In this document: positions 27,580 through 36,314 of the stretch, piece after piece
Layout of the letters: every line of letters starts with the position of its first letter
How positions within the stretch are numbered: position 1 is the first letter of the stretch
NCBI GenBank assembly: GCA_017540605.1
Contig: JAFYAS010000010.1
Coordinates: forward strand, 1-38,695
Source: Lachnospiraceae bacterium
Lineage (GTDB): Bacteria; Bacillota; Clostridia; Lachnospirales; Lachnospiraceae
Direction: 5' to 3'
Length of the DNA stretch: 38,695 nt
Program-made: the position numbers and the translations under genes
Notes under the pieces: model-generated
Database searches by the model: none
What the model was told of the DNA's origin: nothing
Seen by the model: the letters and a program-made list of their open reading frames with translations, nothing else

Positions 27580-28338
27580 ATGAAGGATAAGATTATAAAA
27601 TATGAATGCCCCAACTGTGGTGCAGATCTTCCTGAAGAAACCGTGATCTGTCCATATTGCGGATATGAGAATGAAAAGCTTGCAAAGAAAGCCTATGATG
27701 AGGAAATGGATGAGCTTTCCGAAAAGCATGTCAATTCCATAAAGGCCATGCCAAAAAAGATGATGAAAAAGAGCACGAAGCTTCTTATCGTCTTTATTGT
27801 AGGCCTCGCACTCGTATTTGTTACCACAAATGTTTTAAAATACATAAGCGGGACAGGGCTTGAAAAACTCAAATACGACAATAAACAGAAGATGATCGAG
27901 CATCTTGAGGAGTTATATCAGGCCGGTGATTATGAGACCATGGGCGACGATTTCTATGACAGCAATTATTTCGGAGACTCATTTGGCAAGTATGCCAATA
28001 CTGCGGAGATTTATTACGATGTGAAGTTTGCAAAGGAATCATTGATATTTGCTGCTGAGTCTGAGAAATATTCAAAGGATACTGAGGAGCTTTCTAATTA
28101 TCTTCGCAAATCCTTCCGGGCTCTCGTTCGTGTAAATGATATGAGAGATGAGGGCTTCATCTATGGTGAAGGCGATGCTATTGAAAAGCTTGAGGCAGAC
28201 CTTATTTCCACTATGAAGGAGACCTGGCTTATCACAGATGAAGAGATCAAGGAAGGTCTTTCGGTATATGTTGACAGGAATACCGATTATACAGGGCTTG
28301 CAAAGGCACTGATCGACAGAAAAAGCTCAAATAAATAA
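27580..28338 (+). CDS. Zinc-ribbon single-pass membrane protein
   Basis: A 252-residue protein. A zinc ribbon occupies the N-terminus (CPNCGADLPEETVICPYCG), then a basic stretch, KAMPKKMMKKSTK, and one membrane helix, LLIVFIVGLALVFVTT, near residues 68-84. The remaining 165 residues, acidic and Tyr-rich, should lie outside the cell by the positive-inside rule. The outer part is helical (YDNKQKMIEHLEELYQAGDY) and resembles a degenerate helical repeat. GAGG is 11 bases before the ATG. It begins a run of three membrane proteins. The function is unknown. Confidence 0.7.
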   Translation: MKDKIIKYECPNCGADLPEETVICPYCGYENEKLAKKAYDEEMDELSEKHVNSIKAMPKKMMKKSTKLLIVFIVGLALVFVTTNVLKYISGTGLEKLKYDNKQKMIEHLEELYQAGDYETMGDDFYDSNYFGDSFGKYANTAEIYYDVKFAKESLIFAAESEKYSKDTEELSNYLRKSFRALVRVNDMRDEGFIYGEGDAIEKLEADLISTMKETWLITDEEIKEGLSVYVDRNTDYTGLAKALIDRKSSNK

Positions 28339-28353
28339 TGGAGAAAAAATGTT

Positions 28354-29085
28354 ATGAAATGTAAGAATTGCGGCGGAAATTATAAGCTTTTAGAGCTTAG
28401 ATGCCCTTACTGCGAAACAGAGAATGTGGCAGGTCGATTCCTTATCATGAAGAGAACCGATGCCATCAGGCGATTTGAGGCAGAGCAGAAGGAAGCAAAG
28501 AAAAAATATGTTCCCTATGTGCTCAGTAAGCTGGTAAACAGAGTTATACTGTTCTCATTTATCGGAATAGTGGTGATGATGATACTCTCGATGAACGCCC
28601 TTCCGTGGTATAAAAAGGATGACACTGGAATATATAATCAGACTATGGTGGAGCTTCATGACGAGGGTAAATATATGGAGCTATACTATTATTTGGATAG
28701 AAAGGATTTGTATGGCAGAGCTTCATATATCTACACTCAGTCAGCTCTTCTTGCCAATACCTATGATGACTTTATTACCAGAAGGTCGATGTATCTTTCT
28801 GATGATGCAAACAATTGGAGTCCGGATTATGTGGCGTTGGTTATGGATGATGCAATGAAAATATACGCTCACAATATTGGTATGTATAAGGATTACTATC
28901 CTGAAAATCATGCACAGTACGAGCTTTACAATCAAAGGATACTTGCATTTTGGAAGGGTACTATGATGTGTACAGGTGATGAAGTAGCCTGGCTTGCGGA
29001 TCCTGAGAGTTCGTGGCATTCCGATAAGCTTAGAGAATTATGTGAGACCTTAAAGGAGAGGAGGATAGCAACCTATGGAAAATAA
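28354..29085 (+). CDS. Second zinc-ribbon single-pass membrane protein
   Basis: A 243-residue protein built like its upstream neighbour: a zinc ribbon (CKNCGGNYKLLELRCPYCE), a charged linker, one membrane helix (VILFSFIGIVVMMILSM, near residues 63-79) and an outer domain of about 160 residues rich in Tyr, Asp and Trp (EGKYMELYYYLDRKDLYGRA). Similarity of layout suggests an old duplication, but the outer parts have diverged. GGAG is 10 bases before the ATG. It overlaps the next gene by 11 bases. The function is unknown. Confidence 0.7.
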   Translation: MKCKNCGGNYKLLELRCPYCETENVAGRFLIMKRTDAIRRFEAEQKEAKKKYVPYVLSKLVNRVILFSFIGIVVMMILSMNALPWYKKDDTGIYNQTMVELHDEGKYMELYYYLDRKDLYGRASYIYTQSALLANTYDDFITRRSMYLSDDANNWSPDYVALVMDDAMKIYAHNIGMYKDYYPENHAQYELYNQRILAFWKGTMMCTGDEVAWLADPESSWHSDKLRELCETLKERRIATYGK

Positions 29086-29551
29086 AAACAAAAAAAATAC
29101 GGTTGAAGCGACGAAGGTCAATTATAAAAAGCCCAATGCCTTTTGGTTTGTGATAAAGGTGGGGATCATGCTATTCTTTCTCTTTCTGTTCCTTGCTCTT
29201 GTCAGTGATTTCATTGCCAGAAGAGGTTTGATCAAAAAAGTATATGATGTTTCTGGTGATACCACATTTTATGATGATTATTATTATGAGAAGAAGTATG
29301 GCTCTCTCCGTGATCTGATGACACTTTACAACTATCCGGATGATAAATACTACGGAAAGTACTGGGAGGTGGTTGAAGGCGAGGAGCATAGAAAGGCCTA
29401 TGATGATTATAAGAAGGGCTATGAGGCAGGACTTGATTATTGCAAGGAGCTATATGAAAGGGAAGCCAATGAACTCGTGAAGATGACAGAGAATCCGAGA
29501 TTTCCTGAGAACAAGGAGAAGCTTTTAGAACTTGCTGAAGGTGTAAAGTGA
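29075..29551 (+). CDS. Small single-pass membrane protein of the J/TPR cluster
   Basis: A 158-residue protein with a short basic N-terminus, one membrane helix (VIKVGIMLFFLFLFLALVS, near residues 26-44) and an outer Tyr/Asp/Lys-rich helical part (FYDDYYYEKKYG and YDDYKKGYEAGLDYCKELY). It lacks the zinc ribbon of the two proteins before it but shares their outer composition. AGGAGAGGAGG lies within the upstream gene, 10 bases before the ATG, and the two genes overlap by 11 bases. A terminator follows directly. The function is unknown. Confidence 0.65.
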   Translation: MENKNKKNTVEATKVNYKKPNAFWFVIKVGIMLFFLFLFLALVSDFIARRGLIKKVYDVSGDTTFYDDYYYEKKYGSLRDLMTLYNYPDDKYYGKYWEVVEGEEHRKAYDDYKKGYEAGLDYCKELYEREANELVKMTENPRFPENKEKLLELAEGVK

Positions 29552-29556
29552 TAAAG

Positions 29557-29587
29557 AGACGCTTGATGCGCAGTGCATCAGGCGTCT
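29557..29587 (+). terminator. Intrinsic terminator closing the J/TPR operon
   Basis: A 13-bp stem with one G-U pair (29557-29569/29575-29587) and a 5-base loop, then TTTGCTTTG. It separates the membrane-protein genes from the Hsp70 gene. Confidence 0.82.
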
Positions 29588-29616
29588 TTTGCTTTGACCT
29601 TTGTTCTTATCAGTAG

Positions 29617-29645
29617 TTGCGAAGGATTTTCATTTGTGATAGAAT
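29617..29645 (+). promoter_or_regulatory. Promoter of the Hsp70 gene
   Basis: TTGCGA (29617-29622), 17 bases, TAGAAT (29640-29645). No CIRCE element (the HrcA operator) is seen, so it is probably not under the usual heat-shock control. Confidence 0.6.
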
Positions 29646-29683
29646 ATCAATTCAGTGAGATTTGATGATGAGGAAAAGAACAG

Positions 29684-31372
29684 ATGATAATTGGAATTGA
29701 TTTAGGAACAACAAACAGCCTTGCTGCTTACTATACTGAAGATGGACCGAAGATCATCCCCAATAGACTCGGGGAGAGACTTACACCTTCTGTTGTAAGT
29801 ATAGATGAAGATGAACAGATCTATGTTGGAAAAACTGCGAAGGAAAGAATGCAGCTTTATCCCGATACCGCAGCGGCTGTATTTAAAAGAGATATGGGAA
29901 GCGATAAGAAGTTTAGGCTCGGCACCAAGGAGTTTACCGCGGAAGAGCTTTCTTCTTTTGTGCTTCGTTCACTTAAAGAGGATGCCGAAGAGTTTCTTGG
30001 TGAGGAGGTCACTGAGGCTGTTATTTCCGTGCCCGCATACTTCAATGATATGAGAAGAAAGTCAACCAAGAGGGCAGGAGAGCTTGCAGGACTCAAGGTT
30101 GACCGTATCATCAGTGAGCCTACGGCGGCCGCTATTGCCTATGGACTTTACAATGAAGACAAGGCTTCAAAGTACCTTGTATTCGATCTTGGCGGCGGTA
30201 CTTTGGATGTATCAATACTTGATTATTTCTCACCTATACTTGAGGTGAGAGCTGTGGCGGGAGATAATTACCTTGGTGGTGAGGATTTTACCGCTGTAAT
30301 AGAGGAGCTTTTCTACAAGGAAAAGAGTGATATAGATCGTGACAAGCTGACCTTCAAGGAGAGAATGGCTATCCACAAGCAGGCTGAGCAGTGTAAGCTA
30401 GGGTTCTTAGATAACGGAACCTCTGAGATGCATGTAAAGCTTGGTGAGGAGATGATAGACTTTGAGCTTAAGCTTAAGGACTATGACAAGGCCTGCGAGG
30501 AGCTTTATGAGAGGATCAGGATCCCTGTGAAGCGAGCTCTTTCCGATGCTAAGCTAAAGCTTACAGATATAGATAAGATTGTACTCGTTGGTGGTGCTAC
30601 AAGACTTTCGGGAGTTCGAAGCTTTGTCAGCAAGCTCTTTAGGACATTCCCTGATACTACCATCAATCCTGACGAAGCTGTTGCACTTGGCGCGGCCATA
30701 CAGGGAGCCATGAAGGAGAGACAGTCCTCTATCCGTGAGGTCGTACTTACTGATGTATGTCCATTTACCCTTGGAACAGAGGTCATGGTAGATCTTGGGG
30801 AGAATCATATGGAGGGTGGTCATTATTGCCCTATCATAGAGAGAAATACCATCATCCCTGCCAGCCGTACAGAGAGATTTTATACAGTTCATGATAATCA
30901 GACCAAGCTTACCATCAATGTGCTTCAGGGCGAGAGTCGTATGGCAAAGAACAATCTTGAACTCGGTGTGCTTGAGATTCCTGTTCCCAAGGCAAAGGCC
31001 GGAGTTGAATCTGTGGATGTAACTTATACTTATGATATTAATTCCATCCTTGAGGTTGAGGTAACCGTTGTATCCTCCGGCGAGAAGGTTAGACAGATCA
31101 TCAAAGGCCAGTATACCGAGATGACTGATGAAGAGATAGAGAAGCGCTTCAAGGAGCTTTCTTATCTGAAGATACATCCGAGGGATCAGGAGGAAAACAA
31201 GCTGATCCTTCTAAGGTGCGAGAGACTCTACGAGGAGAGTCTGGGTGCAGACAGAGAGATCCTTGATAATGAGATCAGAAAATTCGAGCTTGCCCTAAAC
31301 TCTCAGGATAAGCGTATCATAGAGAAGGAAAGAGAGAGACTCAAGGAATTCCTTGATGAGTGGGATGTATAA
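29684..31372 (+). CDS. hscC: HscC-like Hsp70 chaperone
   Basis: A 562-residue Hsp70. The ATPase domain shows GIDLGTTNSLAAYY, FDLGGGTLDVSIL and IVLVGGATRLSGVRSF, and FNDMRRKSTKRAGELAGL is typical. The substrate domain starts after about residue 355 (VTDVCPFTLGTEV) and the helical lid is short; the disordered DnaK tail is missing. Length and layout are closest to E. coli HscC (about 556 residues), which works with J proteins DjlB/DjlC rather than DnaJ and lacks GrpE dependence. It has its own promoter, directly behind the operon led by the J-like TPR protein, its likely partner. GAGG lies 9-12 bases before the ATG. Confidence 0.85.
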   Translation: MIIGIDLGTTNSLAAYYTEDGPKIIPNRLGERLTPSVVSIDEDEQIYVGKTAKERMQLYPDTAAAVFKRDMGSDKKFRLGTKEFTAEELSSFVLRSLKEDAEEFLGEEVTEAVISVPAYFNDMRRKSTKRAGELAGLKVDRIISEPTAAAIAYGLYNEDKASKYLVFDLGGGTLDVSILDYFSPILEVRAVAGDNYLGGEDFTAVIEELFYKEKSDIDRDKLTFKERMAIHKQAEQCKLGFLDNGTSEMHVKLGEEMIDFELKLKDYDKACEELYERIRIPVKRALSDAKLKLTDIDKIVLVGGATRLSGVRSFVSKLFRTFPDTTINPDEAVALGAAIQGAMKERQSSIREVVLTDVCPFTLGTEVMVDLGENHMEGGHYCPIIERNTIIPASRTERFYTVHDNQTKLTINVLQGESRMAKNNLELGVLEIPVPKAKAGVESVDVTYTYDINSILEVEVTVVSSGEKVRQIIKGQYTEMTDEEIEKRFKELSYLKIHPRDQEENKLILLRCERLYEESLGADREILDNEIRKFELALNSQDKRIIEKERERLKEFLDEWDV

Positions 31373-31379
31373 TTTTTAA

Positions 31380-31408
31380 TTGCATTTAATGCTTTGTAGT
31401 GATAAAAT
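31380..31408 (+). promoter_or_regulatory. ilvE promoter
   Basis: TTGCAT (31380-31385), 17 bases, TAAAAT (31403-31408), directly after the Hsp70 stop codon. Confidence 0.55.
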
Positions 31409-31451
31409 AATTTTTGTCTTTATTTTTAACAAAGGAAGGAAGATGATTTCT

Positions 31452-32477
31452 ATGGCAAAGAAGGATATTGATTGGTCAAGTCTTGGATTCGGATATCAGA
31501 AGACAGACAAGAGATTTGTTGCGAATTTCAAGGACGGAGCATGGGATGAGGGAGCTCTTATTGATGATGACATGATCACCATGAGCGAGTGCGCCTGTGT
31601 ATTGCAGTATGCTCAGACCTGTTTTGAGGGACTAAAGGCTTACACAACGGAGAAGGGCAACATAGTCATTTTCCGTCCCGATCTCAATGCAGCACGTATG
31701 AAGGATTCATGCGAGAGACTTGAGATGCCTGTATTCCCCGAGGATAAATTTGTTGACGCAGTTGTGAAGACTGTTGAGGCTAACGCTGATTTTGTGCCTC
31801 CTTACGGATCAGGTGCAACTCTTTATATCAGACCTTACATGTTCGGTATCAATCCCGTTATCGGCGTTAAGCCTGCTGAGGAGTATCAGTTCAGAGTATT
31901 TACAACACCTGTTGGACCTTATTTCAAGGGTGGTGCTAAGCCTATCGTGATCAAGGTATCTGACTTTGACAGGGCAGCACCTCATGGAACAGGACATATC
32001 AAGGCCGGACTTAACTACGCAATGAGCCTTTATCCTATCGTTAAGGCTCACGAGGAAGGCTTCTCAGAGAATATGTATTTGGATGCAGCTACCAGAACAA
32101 AGGTAGAGGAGACAGGTGGAGCGAACTTCCTGTTCGTTACCAAGGATGGCACTGTTGTAACTCCCAAGTCAGACAGTATCCTTCCTTCTATCACCAGACG
32201 TTCACTTATGTATGTAGCTGAGCACGTTCTCGGAATGAAGGTTGAGCACAGAGAGGTTTACTTCGATGAGCTTTCTGATTTTGCTGAGTGTGGTCTCTGC
32301 GGTACAGCAGCAGTTATCTCACCTGTTGGAAAGATCAACGATCACGGCAAGGAGATCTGCTTCGCGGCAGGCATGGAGGAGATGGGTCCTGTGACCAAGA
32401 AGCTCTATGATACACTTACCGGTATTCAGATGGGTAGACTTGAGGCTCCCGAGGGCTGGATCAAGGTTATAAAGTAA
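31452..32477 (+). CDS. ilvE: Branched-chain amino acid aminotransferase
   Basis: A 341-residue class IV (fold III) PLP aminotransferase that exchanges amino groups between Leu/Ile/Val and 2-oxoglutarate. Visible marks are QTCFEGLKAYTTEKG, RPDLNAARM, GSGATLYIRPYMFG, the PLP Lys in GTGHIKAGLNYAMS, then DAATRTKVEETGGANFLFV and SILPSITRRSL. The in-frame ATG at 31443 is possible (SD spacing 6), but the ATG at 31452, 11 bases after AGGA, agrees better with the usual N-terminus MAKKDIDWSSLGFGY. It is a single-gene unit with a terminator behind it. Confidence 0.93.
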   Translation: MAKKDIDWSSLGFGYQKTDKRFVANFKDGAWDEGALIDDDMITMSECACVLQYAQTCFEGLKAYTTEKGNIVIFRPDLNAARMKDSCERLEMPVFPEDKFVDAVVKTVEANADFVPPYGSGATLYIRPYMFGINPVIGVKPAEEYQFRVFTTPVGPYFKGGAKPIVIKVSDFDRAAPHGTGHIKAGLNYAMSLYPIVKAHEEGFSENMYLDAATRTKVEETGGANFLFVTKDGTVVTPKSDSILPSITRRSLMYVAEHVLGMKVEHREVYFDELSDFAECGLCGTAAVISPVGKINDHGKEICFAAGMEEMGPVTKKLYDTLTGIQMGRLEAPEGWIKVIK

Positions 32478-32501
32478 TTTTGCTTATATAATAAAACGAA
32501 G

Positions 32502-32528
32502 AAATCCATTGCTTTTAGCGGTGGATTT
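32502..32528 (+). terminator. Intrinsic terminator after ilvE
   Basis: An 11-bp stem with two G-U pairs (32502-32512/32518-32528) and a TTTTA loop, followed by TTTCTTTT. Confidence 0.85.
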
Positions 32529-32547
32529 TTTCTTTTGCAATTTCTTG

Positions 32548-32576
32548 TTTACTTATGGAGGATTTTTTGGTAATAT
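32548..32576 (+). promoter_or_regulatory. Promoter of the ior operon
   Basis: TTTACT (32548-32553), 17 bases, TAATAT (32571-32576), about 50 bases before the iorA start. Confidence 0.45.
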
Positions 32577-32625
32577 AGTTAAGTGCGTTTTTTTTCGAAT
32601 ACATAATTATTGGAAGGAGTAAGTC

Positions 32626-34356
32626 ATGAAGCAGTTAATGTTAGGTAATGCTGCTGTGGCCCGTGGACTTTATGAAGCAGGCTGCGGTGTGGCTTCAAGC
32701 TATCCCGGAACACCCAGTACCGAGATCACAGAAGAAGCAGCGAAGTATGACGAGATTTATTGTGAGTGGGCACCCAATGAGAAGGTAGCCCTTGAGGTTG
32801 CATTTGGAGCGGCTGTTGCCGGCAAGAGAAGCTTTTGCGGTATGAAGCATGTAGGCTTGAATGTTGCGGCAGATCCACTTTTTACTATATCATATACAGG
32901 TATCAATGCAGGTATGATCATCGGTGTAGCTGATGATGCAGGTATGCATTCGTCACAGAACGAGCAGGATTCAAGACATTATGCCATAGCATCCAAGGTT
33001 CCCATGGTTGAGCCCTCTGATTCGGCTGAGGCACTTGAGTTTACAAAGCTCGCTTATGAGATGTCAGAAAAGTATGATACTCCCGTGCTTCTTAAGATGT
33101 GTACAAGAGTTGCACATTCCCAGAGTATCGTTGAGACCTCTGATAGAGTAGACCTTCCTATCAAAGAATATACAAAGGATATTGGTAAGTATGTTATGAT
33201 GCCTGCCAATGCCAAGAGACGTCATCCTGTAGTAGAGCAGAGGACAAAGGATCTTATAGCTTATGCTGAGAACTGTCCCTTCAACAGAGTAGAGATGGGA
33301 GATACCAAGGTAGGTATCATCACAAGCTCTACTTCATATCAGTATGTAAAGGAAGTATTCGGTGAGAAAGCTTCAGTTCTTAAGCTTGGACTTATCAATC
33401 CCTTGCCTGAGAAGCTTATCCTTGATTTTGCGGCTAAGGTTGATAAGCTCGTTATTATCGAAGAGCTTGATGCCATTATAGAAAATCACTGCAAGGCCCT
33501 TGGTCTTGATGTGACCGGCAAGGATGTATTCCCTCTTTGTGATGAGTTTTCGCAGAATCTGATCGCAGAGAAAATGGGAGTAGAGGTTTCCGAGGGACTT
33601 AAACTCGAAGACAATATCCCTGTAAGACCTCCTGTTATGTGTGCAGGTTGTCCTCACAGAGGAATGTTCTATACATTACAGAAGAACAATTGTACCGTTA
33701 TGGGTGATATCGGTTGTTATACACTTGGTGCTGTTGCACCTCTTTTAGCGATCGATGTTACAGCATGTATGGGTGCATCGATCAGTTCTATCCACGGCTT
33801 CAACAAGGCTCGTGGTTCTGAGAGCGAGAGTAAGACTGTTGCGGTGATCGGTGATTCAACCTTCATGCATTCAGGTATGACCGGTCTTGCCAACATTGCT
33901 TACAATATGAGCAATTCAACAGTTGTCATCCTTGACAATTCCATTACCGGTATGACAGGACATCAGCAGAATCCTACCACCGGTTACAATATAAAGGGAG
34001 ATCCTGCAGGAAAGATTGATCTTGAGGCTCTTTGCAAGGCCATGGGCTTTAACCGCGTAAGAGTTGTTGATCCTTATGATCTTGAGGCTTGTGATGTGGC
34101 TATCAAGGAAGAACTTGCGGCAAATGAGCCTTCAGTTATCATCAGCCGTCGTCCCTGTGCTCTCCTTAAATATGTGGAGGTTAAGCCACCTCTTGTTGTT
34201 GACTGCGATAAGTGCGTAGGCTGTAAGATGTGTATGAAGATAGGTTGCCCTGCTATCAGTATAAAGAATGGCAAGGCATGCATAGACAAGACACTTTGCG
34301 TAGGCTGCGGAGTATGTAAGCAGCTTTGTAAGCTTAATGCTATAAAGGAGGCGTAA
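32626..34356 (+). CDS. iorA: Indolepyruvate:ferredoxin oxidoreductase, alpha subunit
   Basis: A 576-residue thiamine-diphosphate enzyme that decarboxylates aryl-pyruvates (indolepyruvate, phenylpyruvate, hydroxyphenylpyruvate) to aryl-acetyl-CoA while reducing ferredoxin. The N-terminal part has YPGTPSTEITEE and EKVALEVAFGAAVAGKRSF. The TPP site follows after VMCAGCPHRGMFYTL: GDIGCYTLG, VIGDSTFMHSGMTG and ILDNSITGMTGHQQNPTTG. The C-terminus carries two 4Fe-4S motifs, CDKCVGCKMCMKIGCP and CVGCGVCKQLCK. GGAAGGAG precedes the ATG by 7 bases. It is the first gene of the operon, with iorB starting 4 bases after its stop. Confidence 0.95.
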   Translation: MKQLMLGNAAVARGLYEAGCGVASSYPGTPSTEITEEAAKYDEIYCEWAPNEKVALEVAFGAAVAGKRSFCGMKHVGLNVAADPLFTISYTGINAGMIIGVADDAGMHSSQNEQDSRHYAIASKVPMVEPSDSAEALEFTKLAYEMSEKYDTPVLLKMCTRVAHSQSIVETSDRVDLPIKEYTKDIGKYVMMPANAKRRHPVVEQRTKDLIAYAENCPFNRVEMGDTKVGIITSSTSYQYVKEVFGEKASVLKLGLINPLPEKLILDFAAKVDKLVIIEELDAIIENHCKALGLDVTGKDVFPLCDEFSQNLIAEKMGVEVSEGLKLEDNIPVRPPVMCAGCPHRGMFYTLQKNNCTVMGDIGCYTLGAVAPLLAIDVTACMGASISSIHGFNKARGSESESKTVAVIGDSTFMHSGMTGLANIAYNMSNSTVVILDNSITGMTGHQQNPTTGYNIKGDPAGKIDLEALCKAMGFNRVRVVDPYDLEACDVAIKEELAANEPSVIISRRPCALLKYVEVKPPLVVDCDKCVGCKMCMKIGCPAISIKNGKACIDKTLCVGCGVCKQLCKLNAIKEA

Positions 34357-34360
34357 GACT

Positions 34361-34936
34361 ATGACTAAGAATATCATGATAGTTGGTGTCGGTGGTCAGG
34401 GTTCACTCCTTGCTTCAAAGCTTCTTGGAAGACTGCTTCTTGACTGCGGATATGATGTAAAGGTTTCTGAGGTTCACGGTATGAGCCAGCGTGGCGGTTC
34501 CGTTGTGACCTATGTAAGATTTGGCGAGAAGGTTTATTCACCCATTATTGATAAGGGTGAGGCTGATGTGATCATTTCCTTCGAAAAGCTTGAGGCTGCC
34601 AGATATATGGAGTACTTAAAGAAGGATGGTAGGATCATCGTATCGGATCAGGAGATCGATCCCATGCCTGTTATCACAGGTGCGGCTACATATCCTGAGA
34701 ATCTTATCGAGAAGATGAAGGCTGCCGGTGCCAATGTTGACGATATGGACGCATTATCACTTGCTTTAGAGGCAGGAAGTGCTAAGGCGGTCAATATTGT
34801 ATTGATGGGAAGAGTATCAACATATTTTGATGAGATCCCCGAAGAAGCTTGGCTTAAGGCTTTAGAGGCATGTGTTCCTCCCAAGTTTTTGGAACTCAAC
34901 AAAAAGGCTTTTGCTTTAGGAAGAGCAGGAAAGTAA
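34361..34936 (+). CDS. iorB: Indolepyruvate:ferredoxin oxidoreductase, beta subunit
   Basis: A 191-residue gamma-type 2-oxoacid oxidoreductase domain. Marks are IMIVGVGGQGSLLASKLLG at the N-terminus and KVSEVHGMSQRGGSVVTYVRFG, the CoA- and interface-forming segments (read as two parts: KVSEVHGMSQRGG and SVVTYVRFG). It pairs with IorA to form the active enzyme. GGAGG sits at the end of iorA, 9 bases before the ATG. The gap to the ligase gene is 51 bases and contains a small hairpin, GATGC/GCATC, but no terminator. Confidence 0.95.
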   Translation: MTKNIMIVGVGGQGSLLASKLLGRLLLDCGYDVKVSEVHGMSQRGGSVVTYVRFGEKVYSPIIDKGEADVIISFEKLEAARYMEYLKKDGRIIVSDQEIDPMPVITGAATYPENLIEKMKAAGANVDDMDALSLALEAGSAKAVNIVLMGRVSTYFDEIPEEAWLKALEACVPPKFLELNKKAFALGRAGK

Positions 34937-34987
34937 TCGTTAATCGATGCGGGGGCATCAAAGAGTATAAAGGAGAATTTGAAGACC

Positions 34988-36298
34988 ATGGAAAAGCGTT
35001 ATTTTCAACCGGAAATAGAAACTATGCCGGTAGAGGAGATTAAAAAACGCCAAAGTGAATTGCTAGTTAAGCAGGTAAAGAATGTATATGAGAATGTGAG
35101 CTATTATCGTGATCTCATGGACAAAAAGGGCGTTAAGCCTGAGGATATCAAGGGTATTGAAGATCTTCACAAGCTTCCCTTTTTAACGAAGGATGACCTT
35201 CGTGAGGCATATCCCACAGGACTTCTTGCAAGACCTAAGAAGGATTGTGTTAGGATCCATTCTACCTCCGGTACTACCGGAAGAAGAGTAGTTGCTTATT
35301 ATACCCAGCATGATATAGATCTTTGGGATGATTGCTGTGCCAGAGCTTTGGTGGCGGCAGGAGCATCAGACGAAGATGTTGTTCATGTAAGCTACGGTTA
35401 TGGTCTCTTTACAGGAGGCTTTGGTTTAAATGGCGGTTCTCATAAGCTTGGCTCGCTTACGCTTCCCATGTCTTCAGGAAATACAGACAGACAGATTCAG
35501 TTTATGATAGATCAGGAGTCTACCATTCTTTGCTGTACACCCTCATATGCCGCGTATCTTGGTGAATCCGTAAAGGAGAAGGGTGTAAAGGATCAGTTAA
35601 AGCTTAAAGCCGGAATCTTCGGAGCTGAGGCGTGGACTGAGGAGATGCGTGCTGAGATCGAGAACAGTCTTGGTTTAAAGGCTTATGATATCTATGGACT
35701 TACTGAGATTTCAGGCCCCGGTGTTGCATTTGAATGTGAAGAGCAGGCTGGTATGCATATCAATGAGGATCATTTTATCGCTGAGATCATCAATCCCGAG
35801 ACAGGAGAGGTCCTTCCTGAGGGAGAGAAGGGTGAGCTGGTATTCACCAGTATTACCAAGGAGGCATTTCCTCTTTTGAGATACAGGACCAGAGATCTAT
35901 GTGTTCTTTCAAGAAAGAAGTGTTCTTGCGGAAGAACTCATGTCAGAATGAGCAAGCCTCTCGGCCGTTCAGATGATATGATGGTTATCCGTGGCGTGAA
36001 TGTATTCCCTTCACAGATCGAGACAGTTCTTCTTAACAACAATATGAGTGTTAATTATCAGATCGTTGTTGATCGTGTTAACAATACAGATACTCTTGAT
36101 ATCAATGTAGAGGTTACTCCTGAGATGGCTGCTGATCTTACCTATGATAGAGCAGCAAAGACAAGAGAGCTTTCGGCTGCTATGAAGAACATGCTTGGTA
36201 TCTCTGCAAAGATTCACCTTGTAAATCCTCATACTATTGTCAGAAGTGAGGGCAAGGCTGTTCGAGTGATCGATAACAGAAAGCTTTTTGGTCATTGA
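34988..36298 (+). CDS. paaK: Phenylacetate-CoA ligase family, aryl-acetate CoA ligase
   Basis: A 436-residue acyl-adenylate-forming enzyme. The ATP-binding P loop is STSGTTGRRVVAYY, and GAEAWTEEMRAEIE, YDIYGLTEISGPGVAFEC and FPLLRYRTRDL are family marks. CSCGRTHVRM and GRSDDMMVIRGVNVFPSQIE complete the C-terminal hinge. Next to IorAB it may run in the energy-yielding direction, aryl-acetyl-CoA to aryl-acetate with ATP formation, or activate the acid. A TTG at 34979 is in frame but GGAG lies only 3 bases before it; the ATG at 34988 matches the usual N-terminus MEKRYFQPEIE. Confidence 0.9.
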   Translation: MEKRYFQPEIETMPVEEIKKRQSELLVKQVKNVYENVSYYRDLMDKKGVKPEDIKGIEDLHKLPFLTKDDLREAYPTGLLARPKKDCVRIHSTSGTTGRRVVAYYTQHDIDLWDDCCARALVAAGASDEDVVHVSYGYGLFTGGFGLNGGSHKLGSLTLPMSSGNTDRQIQFMIDQESTILCCTPSYAAYLGESVKEKGVKDQLKLKAGIFGAEAWTEEMRAEIENSLGLKAYDIYGLTEISGPGVAFECEEQAGMHINEDHFIAEIINPETGEVLPEGEKGELVFTSITKEAFPLLRYRTRDLCVLSRKKCSCGRTHVRMSKPLGRSDDMMVIRGVNVFPSQIETVLLNNNMSVNYQIVVDRVNNTDTLDINVEVTPEMAADLTYDRAAKTRELSAAMKNMLGISAKIHLVNPHTIVRSEGKAVRVIDNRKLFGH

Positions 36299-36314
36299 TT
36301 TGAGGTATAGGACT

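Noticed and set aside
30554..31177. Long open frame (207 codons) opposite the Hsp70 gene
   Set aside because: It lies fully antisense to a clear Hsp70 coding region, has no ribosome site and no recognisable domain.
32598..32611. AATACATAATTATT shared with 37521-37534
   Set aside because: A 14-base AT-rich match in two leaders; likely by chance in AT-rich spacers, and the contexts differ.
34946..34959. GATGC/GCATC hairpin between iorB and paaK as a terminator
   Set aside because: A 5-bp stem without a T run; the operon most likely continues.
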